Shown: positions 9,944-17,619 of the stretch, in pieces | How the letters are laid out: the number at the start of each line of letters is the position of its first letter | Position numbering within the stretch: the stretch's first letter is position 1 | From: Alphaproteobacteria bacterium | GTDB lineage: Bacteria; Pseudomonadota; Alphaproteobacteria; CAAHEQ01; UBA3637 | DNA length: 44,251 nucleotides | Reading direction: 5' to 3' | Assembly: GCA_028696805.1 (NCBI GenBank) | Contig: JAQVGI010000004.1 | Span: 1 to 44,251 of the forward strand | Translations under genes and position numbers: made by a program | The notes under the pieces: model-generated | What the model was told of the DNA's origin: nothing | The model's database searches: none | Seen by the model: only the letters and a program-made list of their open reading frames with translations

Positions 9944-10542
9944 CGGGCGTGTTTTTTCCTGAACGAGATTTTGCTTTCCGTCCCATGTATCAGGCGCCTG
10001 ATGTTGCTCCTGTGCCGCCAGATGGACAGCAGGGCCAGCGCCGCATAGCACACGACGGCGGAGGGCGATGCCGCGAAAATCGCGAAAACCGGCGCCAGCG
10101 TCATCGCGACCAGCGCGGACAGCGAGGAGTACTTGAACGCGAACGCGACGACCAGCCATGTCAGCGCCGTTTCGATGCCGACGACCGGCGTCATGCACAG
10201 CATCAGGCCGAGGCTGGACGCGACGCCCTTGCCGCCCTTGAAGCGCAGCCAGACCGGAAAATTATGCCCGATGACGGCCATGAATCCGGCTAAAAACCCG
10301 AGGTTTTTGGACGCCCCCCACCAGAACAGGCCGGCGACGGCGCCCGCCTTGAAAATATCCAGCAGCAGGGTCGCCAGCGCCAGATCCTTGCGCCCGGTGC
10401 GCAGGACATTCGTCGCGCCGATGTTGCCCGATCCGATTTTGCGGATGTCGCCCAAGCCGGCGAAGCGTGTTAAAACCAGCCCCCACGGAACGGATCCGGC
10501 GAGATAACCGACAACGATTGCCAAAACGATTTGAAGATACAT
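9940..10542 (-). CDS. plsY: Glycerol-3-phosphate acyltransferase PlsY
   Basis: PlsY transfers an acyl group from acyl-phosphate to glycerol-3-phosphate, the first step of phospholipid synthesis, in the inner membrane. The 200-aa sequence shows about five membrane spans and the family motifs GSVPWG, GSGNIGATNVLR, GHNFPVWLRFKGGKGVA and a C-terminal WRHRSNIRRLIHGTE. GGGAGG precedes the start. It is first in the operon with dprA and topA. Confidence 0.97.
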   Translation of the reverse strand: MYLQIVLAIVVGYLAGSVPWGLVLTRFAGLGDIRKIGSGNIGATNVLRTGRKDLALATLLLDIFKAGAVAGLFWWGASKNLGFLAGFMAVIGHNFPVWLRFKGGKGVASSLGLMLCMTPVVGIETALTWLVVAFAFKYSSLSALVAMTLAPVFAIFAASPSAVVCYAALALLSIWRHRSNIRRLIHGTESKISFRKKHAR

Positions 10543-10578
10543 GAAGCCTCCCTGTGTGAAAAGTTCCAGACCCTATCC

Positions 10579-10606
10579 ATTATACGAAGTGTCCGCGTAA
10601 AATCAA
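10579..10606 (-). promoter_or_regulatory. Sigma-70 promoter of plsY-dprA-topA
   Basis: On the minus strand, TTGATT (10601-10606), a 16-bp spacer and a perfect TATAAT (10579-10584) lie about 37 bp before the plsY start. Confidence 0.65.
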
Positions 10607-10640
10607 GCGAAAAATAAGGGGCGCGTCCGCCGGCGGATGC
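10607..10640 (-). terminator. Possible terminator after recJ
   Basis: On the minus strand a GC-rich palindrome (TCCGCCGGCGGA, 10626-10637) is followed by CGCGCCCCTTATTTTT. The palindrome has no loop of its own and the T tract is set back by several bases, so this is weak. Confidence 0.3.
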
Positions 10641-10694
10641 CTTTTATATAAATATAAAAGAATTTTTCCCGGATGGGCCGGCGGTTGGGTGCAA

Positions 10695-12458
10695 TCAATC
10701 CGCCGCCATCATATCGATGATTTGAATCTGGATTTTTTCCCGGCCGCGCCACGAATCTTTTTTCAAGGTGCCGAAGATGTGAACCCTTTGGCCTTTCGGG
10801 GCCAGCATCACCCGGCCCATCGGGGTGTCTTCGGCGCGGAACGCGATGCTCTGGATCGTCGCGCCGCCGTCCGCCGCGCTTAAAATGCAGGAAATGTGCC
10901 CGTTTTTCAGCAGGGTCGTCCGGATGATGTTGACATCCTTGACGATGAATTTCGGCTCGGGGTTGGCTTCGCCGAACGGCGCGATTTTGTCGATGTCGGC
11001 CGCCAGCTCCGGCGTGATGCCGTTCATGTGCAGGATGCCGTCCGCTTCCAGGATGCTGGGGGCGGCCCGGCATTTTTCGGGCGTTATCTGCTCGGTCAGA
11101 TACTGCTCGAACGCCGGCAGGTTTTCCTTTTTCAACGTGAATCCGGCCGCCATCGGATGGCCGCCGCCGCGGGACAGGATGCCTTTGCCCAGCGCGTTCA
11201 TGACCAGCGTCCCCAGATCGACGCCCGTGACGGAGCGCGACGAGCCCTTGACCTCGTTTCCGTCGACGCTGAGCGCGAAGACGGGCAGGTTGTATCGTTC
11301 TTTCAGGCGCCCCGCGACGATGCCGACAACGCCTTGGTGCCAGCCGTCGCCCCGGACGACGATGAAGGGGTGCTGCGGCGGGTTTTGCTCGACCTGCGCG
11401 ACGGCGGCCAGGTAGACCTCGCTTTCGATGTCGCGGCGCAGCGCGTTCAAATCCTCCAACTCGCGCGCCAGGATGTCCGCCGTCACGGCGTCCGCGCATG
11501 TCAGCAGCCGCATGCCGGTGTCCGACTTGCCGACGCGGCCGCACGCGTTGATGCGCGGCCCGAATATGTAGCCCAGATGGTAGGTCGTCGGCGGCTCGGA
11601 CAGGTTGACGAGGCGCGCCAGCGCGGCGATGCCCTGGTTCTGGCCCAGCCGCATCTGGTTCAGCCCGGCCTTGACCAGCAGCCGGTTGATGCCCTGCAGC
11701 TTGACGACATCGCAAACCGTCCCCAGCGCCACCAAATCCAGGAACGACATCAGGTTGGGCTCCGTCTTGCCGGCGTAAAAGCCCCGGTTGCGCAGCATCG
11801 TGTTCACCGCGATGACCGCCAGGAACACGACGCCGACGGCGGCCAGGTGCCGGCACGGGTGGCCGGTGTCCTCGTCCAGCCGCTTCGGGTTGACGACGGC
11901 GTAGGCCGGCGGCAGCTTCGCCTCGGCGTCGTGGTGGTCCAGAATCACGACATCCAGTCCGCAGGCGTTGCCGGCCTCCACCGCCTCGAACGAGGTCGTC
12001 CCGCAATCCGCCGTGATGACCAGCGCGCAGCCGGCGGCTTTGAACTCGGCCATTTTTCCGGCGTTGGGGCCGTATCCGTCCTCGCGCTCGGGAATGAAGG
12101 TCAGGACGGGCGCGCCGCATTTTTCCAGGAACAATTTGAGAATGGCCGTCGATGTCGCGCCGTCGACATCGTAATCGCCCATGACGCCGATCGGCCCGCC
12201 GGCGCAGACGGCGTCCGCGATGCGGGCGGCCGCGCGCTCCATGTCCGTCAGGGTCAGCGGGTTGGGCAGGTGGTTCTTCAGCGTCGGATAGAGGAAGGAA
12301 TCGGCGTCGTCGGGCGCGATGCCCCTGCCGACCAGCACGCGCGCGACGATGTCGGACACGCCCAGCCGGGCCGTCAGGCGCTGCACGACCTGCTCGTCCG
12401 GCTCTTTGACGGCCCATGTCAGGCCGCTCAACGAAGTTTGGGAACGGAATGGATTCAT
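10695..12458 (-). CDS. recJ: Single-stranded-DNA-specific exonuclease RecJ
   Basis: RecJ is a 5'-3' exonuclease on single-stranded DNA used in recombination and mismatch repair. The 587-aa protein carries the DHH phosphoesterase motifs: GDYDVDGATS (Asp95, 97, 99), ITADCGTT (Asp151), LDHHDAE (Asp174-His175-His176), a DHHA1 region with SRSVTGVDLG and GGHPMAAGF, and a C-terminal OB-fold ending with a loose acidic tail. The length is typical. It stands alone, divergent from glgA. There is no strong Shine-Dalgarno, only AGGATGGCAGG just before the ATG. Confidence 0.95.
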   Translation of the reverse strand: MNPFRSQTSLSGLTWAVKEPDEQVVQRLTARLGVSDIVARVLVGRGIAPDDADSFLYPTLKNHLPNPLTLTDMERAAARIADAVCAGGPIGVMGDYDVDGATSTAILKLFLEKCGAPVLTFIPEREDGYGPNAGKMAEFKAAGCALVITADCGTTSFEAVEAGNACGLDVVILDHHDAEAKLPPAYAVVNPKRLDEDTGHPCRHLAAVGVVFLAVIAVNTMLRNRGFYAGKTEPNLMSFLDLVALGTVCDVVKLQGINRLLVKAGLNQMRLGQNQGIAALARLVNLSEPPTTYHLGYIFGPRINACGRVGKSDTGMRLLTCADAVTADILARELEDLNALRRDIESEVYLAAVAQVEQNPPQHPFIVVRGDGWHQGVVGIVAGRLKERYNLPVFALSVDGNEVKGSSRSVTGVDLGTLVMNALGKGILSRGGGHPMAAGFTLKKENLPAFEQYLTEQITPEKCRAAPSILEADGILHMNGITPELAADIDKIAPFGEANPEPKFIVKDVNIIRTTLLKNGHISCILSAADGGATIQSIAFRAEDTPMGRVMLAPKGQRVHIFGTLKKDSWRGREKIQIQIIDMMAAD

Positions 12459-12516
12459 CCTGCCATCCTAAACCCGATATGGGCGAAAATCAAGAAAATA
12501 ATTTATAAAATGATGC

Positions 12517-12545
12517 TTGTAAATCCGTTTCGAATGTCTTATACT
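12517..12545 (+). promoter_or_regulatory. Sigma-70 promoter of glgA-ddh
   Basis: TTGTAA (12517-12522), 17 bp and TATACT (12540-12545) lie 21 bp before the glgA start. Confidence 0.6.
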
Positions 12546-12566
12546 GAAGCCAAAAGGAGGGAACCG

Positions 12567-14021
12567 ATGCACAACATCTTATTCATCGCCAGCGAAATGG
12601 TGCCGTTCGTCAAGACCGGCGGGCTGGGGGATGTGGTCGGCGCCCTGCCGAAATCGCTGGTGCGGCAGGATGCGTGCGTCAAGGTCATCATTCCGCTTTA
12701 TTCCGAAATCGATTACGACAAGAACGGCCTGCGTCCGGCGATGGCCGGCAACTGCGTCCAGATGGGCAACTGCCAGGAGTTCTTTTCCGTGCATCGGACT
12801 TCCATTATTCCGGATGTCGAGGTCTTCTTCGTCGAGTTCAACAAGTATTTCCAGCGCAACGGGATATACGACCACAAGAATATCGCTTTCCAGGACAATG
12901 GATACCGGTATGCCTTTTTCTGCCGCGCCGCGCTGCAGGTCGCCAAAGACATCGGGTTCCGCCCGCATGTCGTCCATTGCCACGACTGGCAGACGGCGTT
13001 GGTGCCGTATTACCTGAAAAAAGAAAACGATCCGTTCTTCCGCGGCACGCACAGCCTGCTGACGATACACAACCTGCCGTATCAGGGGCGGTTCGCCCAG
13101 GATGTCGTGCCGTATGCGAAAATCGACCGGGCCGATTTCCATCCGGGCGCTTTCGAGGATTACGGCTGCATCAATTTCCTGAAAGGCGGCATCCGGTTCG
13201 CCGACAAAATCAACACGGTTTCGCCGAATTACGCGCGCGAGATGATGACGCCGGAGTTCGGGGCCGGGCTGGACTTCCTGCTGCGGGAGCGGCGCGCGGA
13301 CGTGCTGGGCATCCTGAACGGCATCGATACGCAGCTGTGGAACCCCGAGCAGGACGGCATCATCGTCAAGCGCTATTCGTATAAGGATTTCCACCTGGGG
13401 AAGGAGCGCAACAAGCAGGAGCTGATCCGTCGGACGGGCCTGGAATCGCCGCGCAAGCCGATTTTCGGCATGGCCGTGCGCCTGGCGGAGCAAAAGGGCA
13501 TCGGCATGCTGGCCAAGTGCATCGAGCCCGTGTTGAACACGATGCAGGCGCAGTTCGTCATCATGGGGCAGGGCGAGCAGTGGGCGCAGGACTATCTGGC
13601 CTCCCTGCCGCGGAAGTATCCCGGGAAAATCGCCGTCCACATCGGCATGAATGCGGATATGGAGCACCTTATCGACGCGGGCGCGGATTTCTCGCTGGTG
13701 CCGTCGCTGTATGAGCCGTGCGGGCTGAAGCAGATGATCAGCCAGACCTACGGCGCGCTGCCGATCGTGCGGGCGACCGGCGGGTTGGAGGACACCGTTT
13801 TGAACTACAACGAATACTACGGCGTCGGGACGGGGTTCAAGTTCCGCGACACGACGTCCGAGGCGCTCTACAACACCATCGGCTGGGCGAACGCGACCTA
13901 CTACGACCGGCCGCGCCATCTGCACCGGCTGCGCTACATGGCGATGAAGCAGAATTACTCGTGGGCGAGCGCGTGCGAGAATTATCAGGATTTGTATAAA
14001 AAAATGTCGGGAGGAAACTGA
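12567..14021 (+). CDS. glgA: Glycogen (starch) synthase, ADP-glucose type, GT5
   Basis: GlgA extends alpha-1,4-glucan chains from ADP-glucose. At 484 aa it has the normal length. The N-terminal Rossmann domain carries ASEMVPFVKTGGLGDVVGALPK with the KTGGL nucleotide-sugar loop. HDWQTALVP and HNLPYQG follow, and the C-terminal domain has VRLAEQKG and SLYEPCGLKQMISQTYGALPIVRATGGLEDTV, which contains the conserved Glu/Cys-Gly element. The frame extends far upstream, but ATG 12567 has AAGGAGG at the right distance and starts the conserved domain. No glgB, glgC or glgP is in the window. The gene overlaps the dehydrogenase downstream by one base (TGATG). Confidence 0.95.
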   Translation: MHNILFIASEMVPFVKTGGLGDVVGALPKSLVRQDACVKVIIPLYSEIDYDKNGLRPAMAGNCVQMGNCQEFFSVHRTSIIPDVEVFFVEFNKYFQRNGIYDHKNIAFQDNGYRYAFFCRAALQVAKDIGFRPHVVHCHDWQTALVPYYLKKENDPFFRGTHSLLTIHNLPYQGRFAQDVVPYAKIDRADFHPGAFEDYGCINFLKGGIRFADKINTVSPNYAREMMTPEFGAGLDFLLRERRADVLGILNGIDTQLWNPEQDGIIVKRYSYKDFHLGKERNKQELIRRTGLESPRKPIFGMAVRLAEQKGIGMLAKCIEPVLNTMQAQFVIMGQGEQWAQDYLASLPRKYPGKIAVHIGMNADMEHLIDAGADFSLVPSLYEPCGLKQMISQTYGALPIVRATGGLEDTVLNYNEYYGVGTGFKFRDTTSEALYNTIGWANATYYDRPRHLHRLRYMAMKQNYSWASACENYQDLYKKMSGGN

Positions 14022-14926
14022 TGCAGAAAATCGCTGTGGCCATCTGCGGGTGGGGGAATGTCGGGCGCGGGTGCAAGCGCGCCGTCGCGGAAACATCGGA
14101 TGTGTATCTGGCGGGCGTTGTCCGGCGGCCGATTTCTTTGATTCAAAAAGATCCCGAGCTGGAAAACGCGCGCGTCGTCGCGGACATCCGCGAGCTGGGC
14201 AAGGTGGATGTCGCGCTGCTGTGCGTGCCGTCCCGCGAGATACCGGCCAAGCTGCGCGAAATGCACGACCTGGGCATCTGCACGGTCGACAGCTATGACG
14301 AGCACGACAAGATCGTCGCCCTGAAAAAGGATGCGGACATTTACGCCAAATCCAAAAAGGCGGTTTCCATCATCGGATCGGGGTGGGATCCGGGGACGGA
14401 TTCCGCGGTGCGGGCGATTATGAAGCTGGTCGCGATCACCGGCCACACGACGACGGTTTTCGGCGGCGAAAAGGGCGGCCGCAGCATGGGGCACACCGTC
14501 GCGGTCAAGGCGGTTCCGGGCGTGAAGGACGCCGTTTCCTTGAGCCTTGCGGACGGCCGCGTGCAGCGGCGCGCCGTTTATGTCGAGCTGCTGACCGGCG
14601 CGGATCCCGACGCGGTGGCGAAGGCGATTCAAAAGGATCCCTATTTCGCGCAGAACAAAACCGAGGTGCATTTCGTCAAGAGCATCGACAAATACAACAC
14701 CCCCCGCCACGGCGCGGACATCGAGCGGACGGGCATGCAGGCCGGCCAGAAATACCTTGTCGAGGGCATCAACGCCGAATTCACCGCGAACGTGATGGTG
14801 TCGTGCGCGCGGGCCGTCGTGTCCGCGCGGGACAAGGGAGAATACGGCGCCTATACGTTCATCGAGCGCCCGCTGGCCGAGTATCTGCCCGGCGCGACGC
14901 TGGACGAGAAATTGGAAGGCTATTGA
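14021..14926 (+). CDS. ddh: meso-Diaminopimelate dehydrogenase (Firmicutes-like form)
   Basis: The enzyme makes meso-diaminopimelate from tetrahydrodipicolinate, ammonia and NADPH in one step, supplying lysine and peptidoglycan. The 301-aa protein has an N-terminal NADP-binding motif GWGNVGRG and then the family hallmarks CVDSYDEH-like TVDSYDEHD, SGWDPGTDS and MGHTVAVKAVPGVKDA. From memory these most resemble short clostridial-type enzymes rather than the longer corynebacterial ones. The start codon overlaps the glgA stop, and GGGAGGAAACTG lies upstream. Ddh is uncommon in Alphaproteobacteria, which suggests transfer, although base use looks like its neighbours. Confidence 0.88.
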   Translation: MQKIAVAICGWGNVGRGCKRAVAETSDVYLAGVVRRPISLIQKDPELENARVVADIRELGKVDVALLCVPSREIPAKLREMHDLGICTVDSYDEHDKIVALKKDADIYAKSKKAVSIIGSGWDPGTDSAVRAIMKLVAITGHTTTVFGGEKGGRSMGHTVAVKAVPGVKDAVSLSLADGRVQRRAVYVELLTGADPDAVAKAIQKDPYFAQNKTEVHFVKSIDKYNTPRHGADIERTGMQAGQKYLVEGINAEFTANVMVSCARAVVSARDKGEYGAYTFIERPLAEYLPGATLDEKLEGY

Positions 14927-14971
14927 GGCGCGCCCGCGGCTGTGCCGGCTGTCCCGGCGGCCGTAACATGT

Positions 14972-14994
14972 TGTCATAAAAATTGTGTATGACA
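14972..14994. promoter_or_regulatory. Inverted repeat upstream of the accB promoter
   Basis: TGTCATA (14972-14978) and TATGACA (14988-14994) form a perfect 7-bp inverted repeat around a 9-nt centre. It lies 13 bp before the accB -35 element and is a possible regulator site. It could equally be a weak terminator hairpin for glgA-ddh. Confidence 0.4.
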
Positions 14995-15007
14995 CTAATG
15001 TGAAAAG

Positions 15008-15036
15008 TTGATTTTTCGCTGGCGTTTTGGTATAAT
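15008..15036 (+). promoter_or_regulatory. Sigma-70 promoter of accBC
   Basis: TTGATT (15008-15013), 17 bp and a perfect TATAAT (15031-15036) lie 37 bp before the accB start. Confidence 0.7.
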
Positions 15037-15040
15037 CTTT

Positions 15041-15056
15041 GGTAAAGTTCTTTACC
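15041..15056. promoter_or_regulatory. Palindromic candidate operator in the accB leader
   Basis: GGTAAAG-TT-CTTTACC is a perfect 7-bp inverted repeat starting four bases after the -10 box, so it covers the expected transcription start. A bound repressor would block initiation. The cognate regulator is unknown. Confidence 0.5.
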
Positions 15057-15073
15057 GCAGGAAAGGAAGTGTC

Positions 15074-15502
15074 ATGGAAGCAGAACAAAAAAAGTTGATC
15101 ACCGATATGGCGAAGCTTTTGCATGCCCAGGAATTAACCGAGGTCGAATACGAGGCGAACGGCGTCCGCGTCCGCGTCGCGTGCCACGGGCAGGGGGGCG
15201 CCGCGCCGCAGGTTGTTCTGCCGCAGCCGGCCGCCGTATCCGCGCCGTCCGCCGCCGCGAAATCCGCCGGCGTCGAAATCGTGTCGCCGATGGTCGGCGT
15301 CGTGTATCTGTCCAAGGACCCGTCCGCGCCGCCGTTCATCAAGGCCGGCGACATCGTGTCGGAGGGGCAGGTCGTCTGCCTGATCGAGGCGATGAAAACC
15401 TTCAACCCGATCAAATCGACGAAAACCGGCAAAATCGCCGCGGTTTTGGTTGAAAACGGCATGCCGGTCGAGTTCAACCAGCCTTTGTTCTCGGTAGAAT
15501 AA
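15074..15502 (+). CDS. accB: Acetyl-CoA carboxylase biotin carboxyl carrier protein
   Basis: AccB carries biotin between the biotin carboxylase and carboxyltransferase halves of acetyl-CoA carboxylase, which makes malonyl-CoA for fatty acids. The 142-aa protein has a short N-terminal helical region, an Ala/Pro hinge (about residues 42-65) and a biotinyl domain. The biotin site is EAMKTF with Lys108; the common form is EAMKMM/LM, so TF is a slight variant. The start at 15074 follows AAAGGAAG. A longer reading from 15008 would overlap the promoter and is rejected. One base separates it from accC. Confidence 0.96.
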   Translation: MEAEQKKLITDMAKLLHAQELTEVEYEANGVRVRVACHGQGGAAPQVVLPQPAAVSAPSAAAKSAGVEIVSPMVGVVYLSKDPSAPPFIKAGDIVSEGQVVCLIEAMKTFNPIKSTKTGKIAAVLVENGMPVEFNQPLFSVE

Positions 15503-15503
15503 G

Positions 15504-16844
15504 ATGTTCGAAAAAGTGCTTATCGCCAATCGGGGTGAGATCGCGCTGCGGATTCATCGCGCGTGCCGCGAGATGGGTATCAAGACCGTGGCCGTCCATT
15601 CGACGATCGACGCGCACGCGATGCATGTCAAGCTGGCGGATGAGGCTGTCTGCATCGGCCCCGCGCCGGCGCGGGATTCCTATTTGAACAAGGCCGCCAT
15701 CATTTCCGCGGCCGTTCTGACCGGCGCGGACGCGATTCACCCGGGATACGGCTTTTTGTCCGAAAACGCCGATTTCGCCGAGATGGTCGAGGCGCACGGG
15801 CTGACATGGATCGGGCCGAGCCCGAAGATGATCCGCCTGATGGGCGACAAGGTGACGGCCAAGCGGATGGCGATTGAAGCCGGCCTGCCGGTCATTCCGG
15901 GGTCGGACGGCGCCGTCGACACGTTGGCGGACGCGCTGGCATGGGGCGAGAAAATCGGCTACCCGGTCATCGTGAAGGCTTCTGCGGGCGGCGGCGGCAA
16001 GGGCATGAAGGTCGCCCACGACGCCGCGGAGATGGAATCCGCTTTCACGCTGGCCAAGAAAGAGGCCGGCAGCGCTTTCGCCAACGATATGGTCTATATC
16101 GAAAAATACCTGCAGAATCCGCGGCATATCGAGATCCAGATTCTGGCCGACACCCACGGGCATGTCGTGCATCTGGGCGAGCGGGACTGCTCGTTGCAGC
16201 GCCGGCACCAAAAGGTGTTGGAGGAATCCCCGTCTCCGGCGCTGAACGCCGAGCAGCGCGACAAAATCGGCGCCGTCGTCGTCCACGCGATGGAAAAAAT
16301 CGGCTATTCCAGCCTGGGAACCGTCGAGTTCCTCTACGAAAACGGGGCGTTTTATTTCTTGGAGATGAACACGCGCGTCCAGGTGGAGCACCCCGTGACC
16401 GAGATGGTGACGGGCATCGACCTGGTGCGCGAGCAGATCCGCGTCGCGACGGGCGCGGAGCTGGGCTATGCGCAGGACGACATCAACTTTTCCGGCTATG
16501 CGATCGAATGCCGCATCAATGCCGAAAATGCAAAGACATTCATTCCCTGTCCGGGCAAAATCACCGACTGGCACGTGCCGGGCGGGCTGGATGTGCGCGT
16601 GGATTCCGGCATGTATGCGGGCTATGTCGTGCCGCCCAGCTACGACAGCCTGGTCGCCAAGCTGATCGTGCGCGGCAAAACGCGCAACGCCGTCCTGATG
16701 CGGCTGCGGCGCGCGCTGGAAGAGTTCGTCATCGAAGGCATCGACACGACGATTCCGTTGCACCAGGACATCATCGCCAACCCCGACTTCATCGACGGGC
16801 AATACAATATCCACTGGCTGGAGCGGTTTCTGGAAAAGCCTTAA
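15504..16844 (+). CDS. accC: Acetyl-CoA carboxylase biotin carboxylase subunit
   Basis: AccC carboxylates the biotin on AccB using ATP and bicarbonate. The 446-aa length matches the family. It has the N-terminal domain (FEKVLIANRGEIALR), the ATP-grasp lid KASAGGGGKGMK, the RDCSLQRRHQKVLEE motif, the metal-binding FLEMNTRVQVEHPVTEMVTG and the C-terminal PGKI domain. It overlaps by three bases with the convergent DUF2065 gene. Confidence 0.97.
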   Translation: MFEKVLIANRGEIALRIHRACREMGIKTVAVHSTIDAHAMHVKLADEAVCIGPAPARDSYLNKAAIISAAVLTGADAIHPGYGFLSENADFAEMVEAHGLTWIGPSPKMIRLMGDKVTAKRMAIEAGLPVIPGSDGAVDTLADALAWGEKIGYPVIVKASAGGGGKGMKVAHDAAEMESAFTLAKKEAGSAFANDMVYIEKYLQNPRHIEIQILADTHGHVVHLGERDCSLQRRHQKVLEESPSPALNAEQRDKIGAVVVHAMEKIGYSSLGTVEFLYENGAFYFLEMNTRVQVEHPVTEMVTGIDLVREQIRVATGAELGYAQDDINFSGYAIECRINAENAKTFIPCPGKITDWHVPGGLDVRVDSGMYAGYVVPPSYDSLVAKLIVRGKTRNAVLMRLRRALEEFVIEGIDTTIPLHQDIIANPDFIDGQYNIHWLERFLEKP

Positions 16845-17035
16845 AAGAAATCGGCGCAGAGCCGCCACGCCGCGAACGCCAGAATCCAAAAGAAAACACC
16901 GAACTGCCGCAGGCGCGATACTGGCGCGTCGATGACGTGTTTCAGCGAGAAATCCTGAATGAGTTTCGGAAAGAAGACATACATCGCCCCCTTGTAGAAC
17001 AACAGGGTCAAAATCGTGTAAAAAAATAGCTTCAT
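16841..17035 (-). CDS. DUF2065 family small membrane protein (YjeT-like)
   Basis: The 64-aa protein has two membrane spans, an N-terminal one (LFFYTILTLLFYKGAMYVFF) and a C-terminal one (FGVFFWILAFAAW), joined by PKLIQDF and SRLRQFG, the pattern of the YjeT/DUF2065 family. Function unknown; in other proteobacteria such genes often lie near hflC or purA, which is not the case here. I start at 17035 because this ATG overlaps the preceding gene's stop as ATGA. It is third in the protease operon and meets accC tail to tail. Confidence 0.8.
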   Translation of the reverse strand: MKLFFYTILTLLFYKGAMYVFFPKLIQDFSLKHVIDAPVSRLRQFGVFFWILAFAAWRLCADFF

Positions 17036-17619
17036 GCGTTTTCCGTCTTGTTTTGGGAATCCGCTTTCGGGCACGTCCTGTCCTCGAAGCCGGGGAAATA
17101 CAGCGGCAGGATGCCCAGCAGCCTTTTCCTCTCCGAACGCGACAGGGGAGAGCAGTCGATGGTGAATCCCGGCGCTCCCAGGAATTTGTTAAGGTGCATC
17201 AAAACGGCCAAGATTTTGGATTTCGACGGGATATACTTCTCCGTGTTCTTGAAACGAATGGTGATCAGGCAGGCGGTCCTGCGATACCGGCCGCTCGGCA
17301 ATGTGTGGTTGTCGGCCCACATGGCGGACACGTCTTTCCATAATATATGCGATTTCTGCCACACGCTTATTTCCGCCGCGGTCAGGAGCAAATATGGCCG
17401 ACGGACAATCAGCAAATATGCGAACACCAGGCTGCCCGCGCCGAAAAGAATAAGGCTCAATCCGAACATCAAGAACTCTCCCCATACCCATGGGCCGCTT
17501 TTATGCACGATGAGAGGGATGGCCAAACCGCAGAAAGACGTGCACAGTATCAGGTAAAAAAACGACTTGACCCTGCTGTAATAAAAAACGGCGGTTTGCT
17601 TTGCGGCGCGCGTGCTCAT
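17032..17619 (-). CDS. STM3941/PH-like membrane protein
   Basis: The 195-aa protein opens FYYSRVKSFFYLILCTSFCGLAIPLIV, a first membrane span, followed by a second (EFLMFGLSLILFGAGSLVFAYLLIV). A cytoplasmic domain follows with the order seen in STM3941 and bacterial PH-like proteins: PYLLLTAAEISVW, ILWKDVSAMW and a run of beta strands, ending in a basic helix (SRSERKRLLGILPLYF). No enzymatic motif was seen. Its start overlaps the calpain-like gene (ATGA) and its stop overlaps the DUF2065 gene (ATGA), so all three are probably translated together. The family call rests on pattern memory. Confidence 0.65.
   Translation of the reverse strand: MSTRAAKQTAVFYYSRVKSFFYLILCTSFCGLAIPLIVHKSGPWVWGEFLMFGLSLILFGAGSLVFAYLLIVRRPYLLLTAAEISVWQKSHILWKDVSAMWADNHTLPSGRYRRTACLITIRFKNTEKYIPSKSKILAVLMHLNKFLGAPGFTIDCSPLSRSERKRLLGILPLYFPGFEDRTCPKADSQNKTENA

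Noticed and set aside
10896-12566. Long plus-strand extension of the glgA frame over recJ
   Set aside because: RecJ motifs on the minus strand are complete. GlgA starts at 12567 with a strong ribosome site and promoter.
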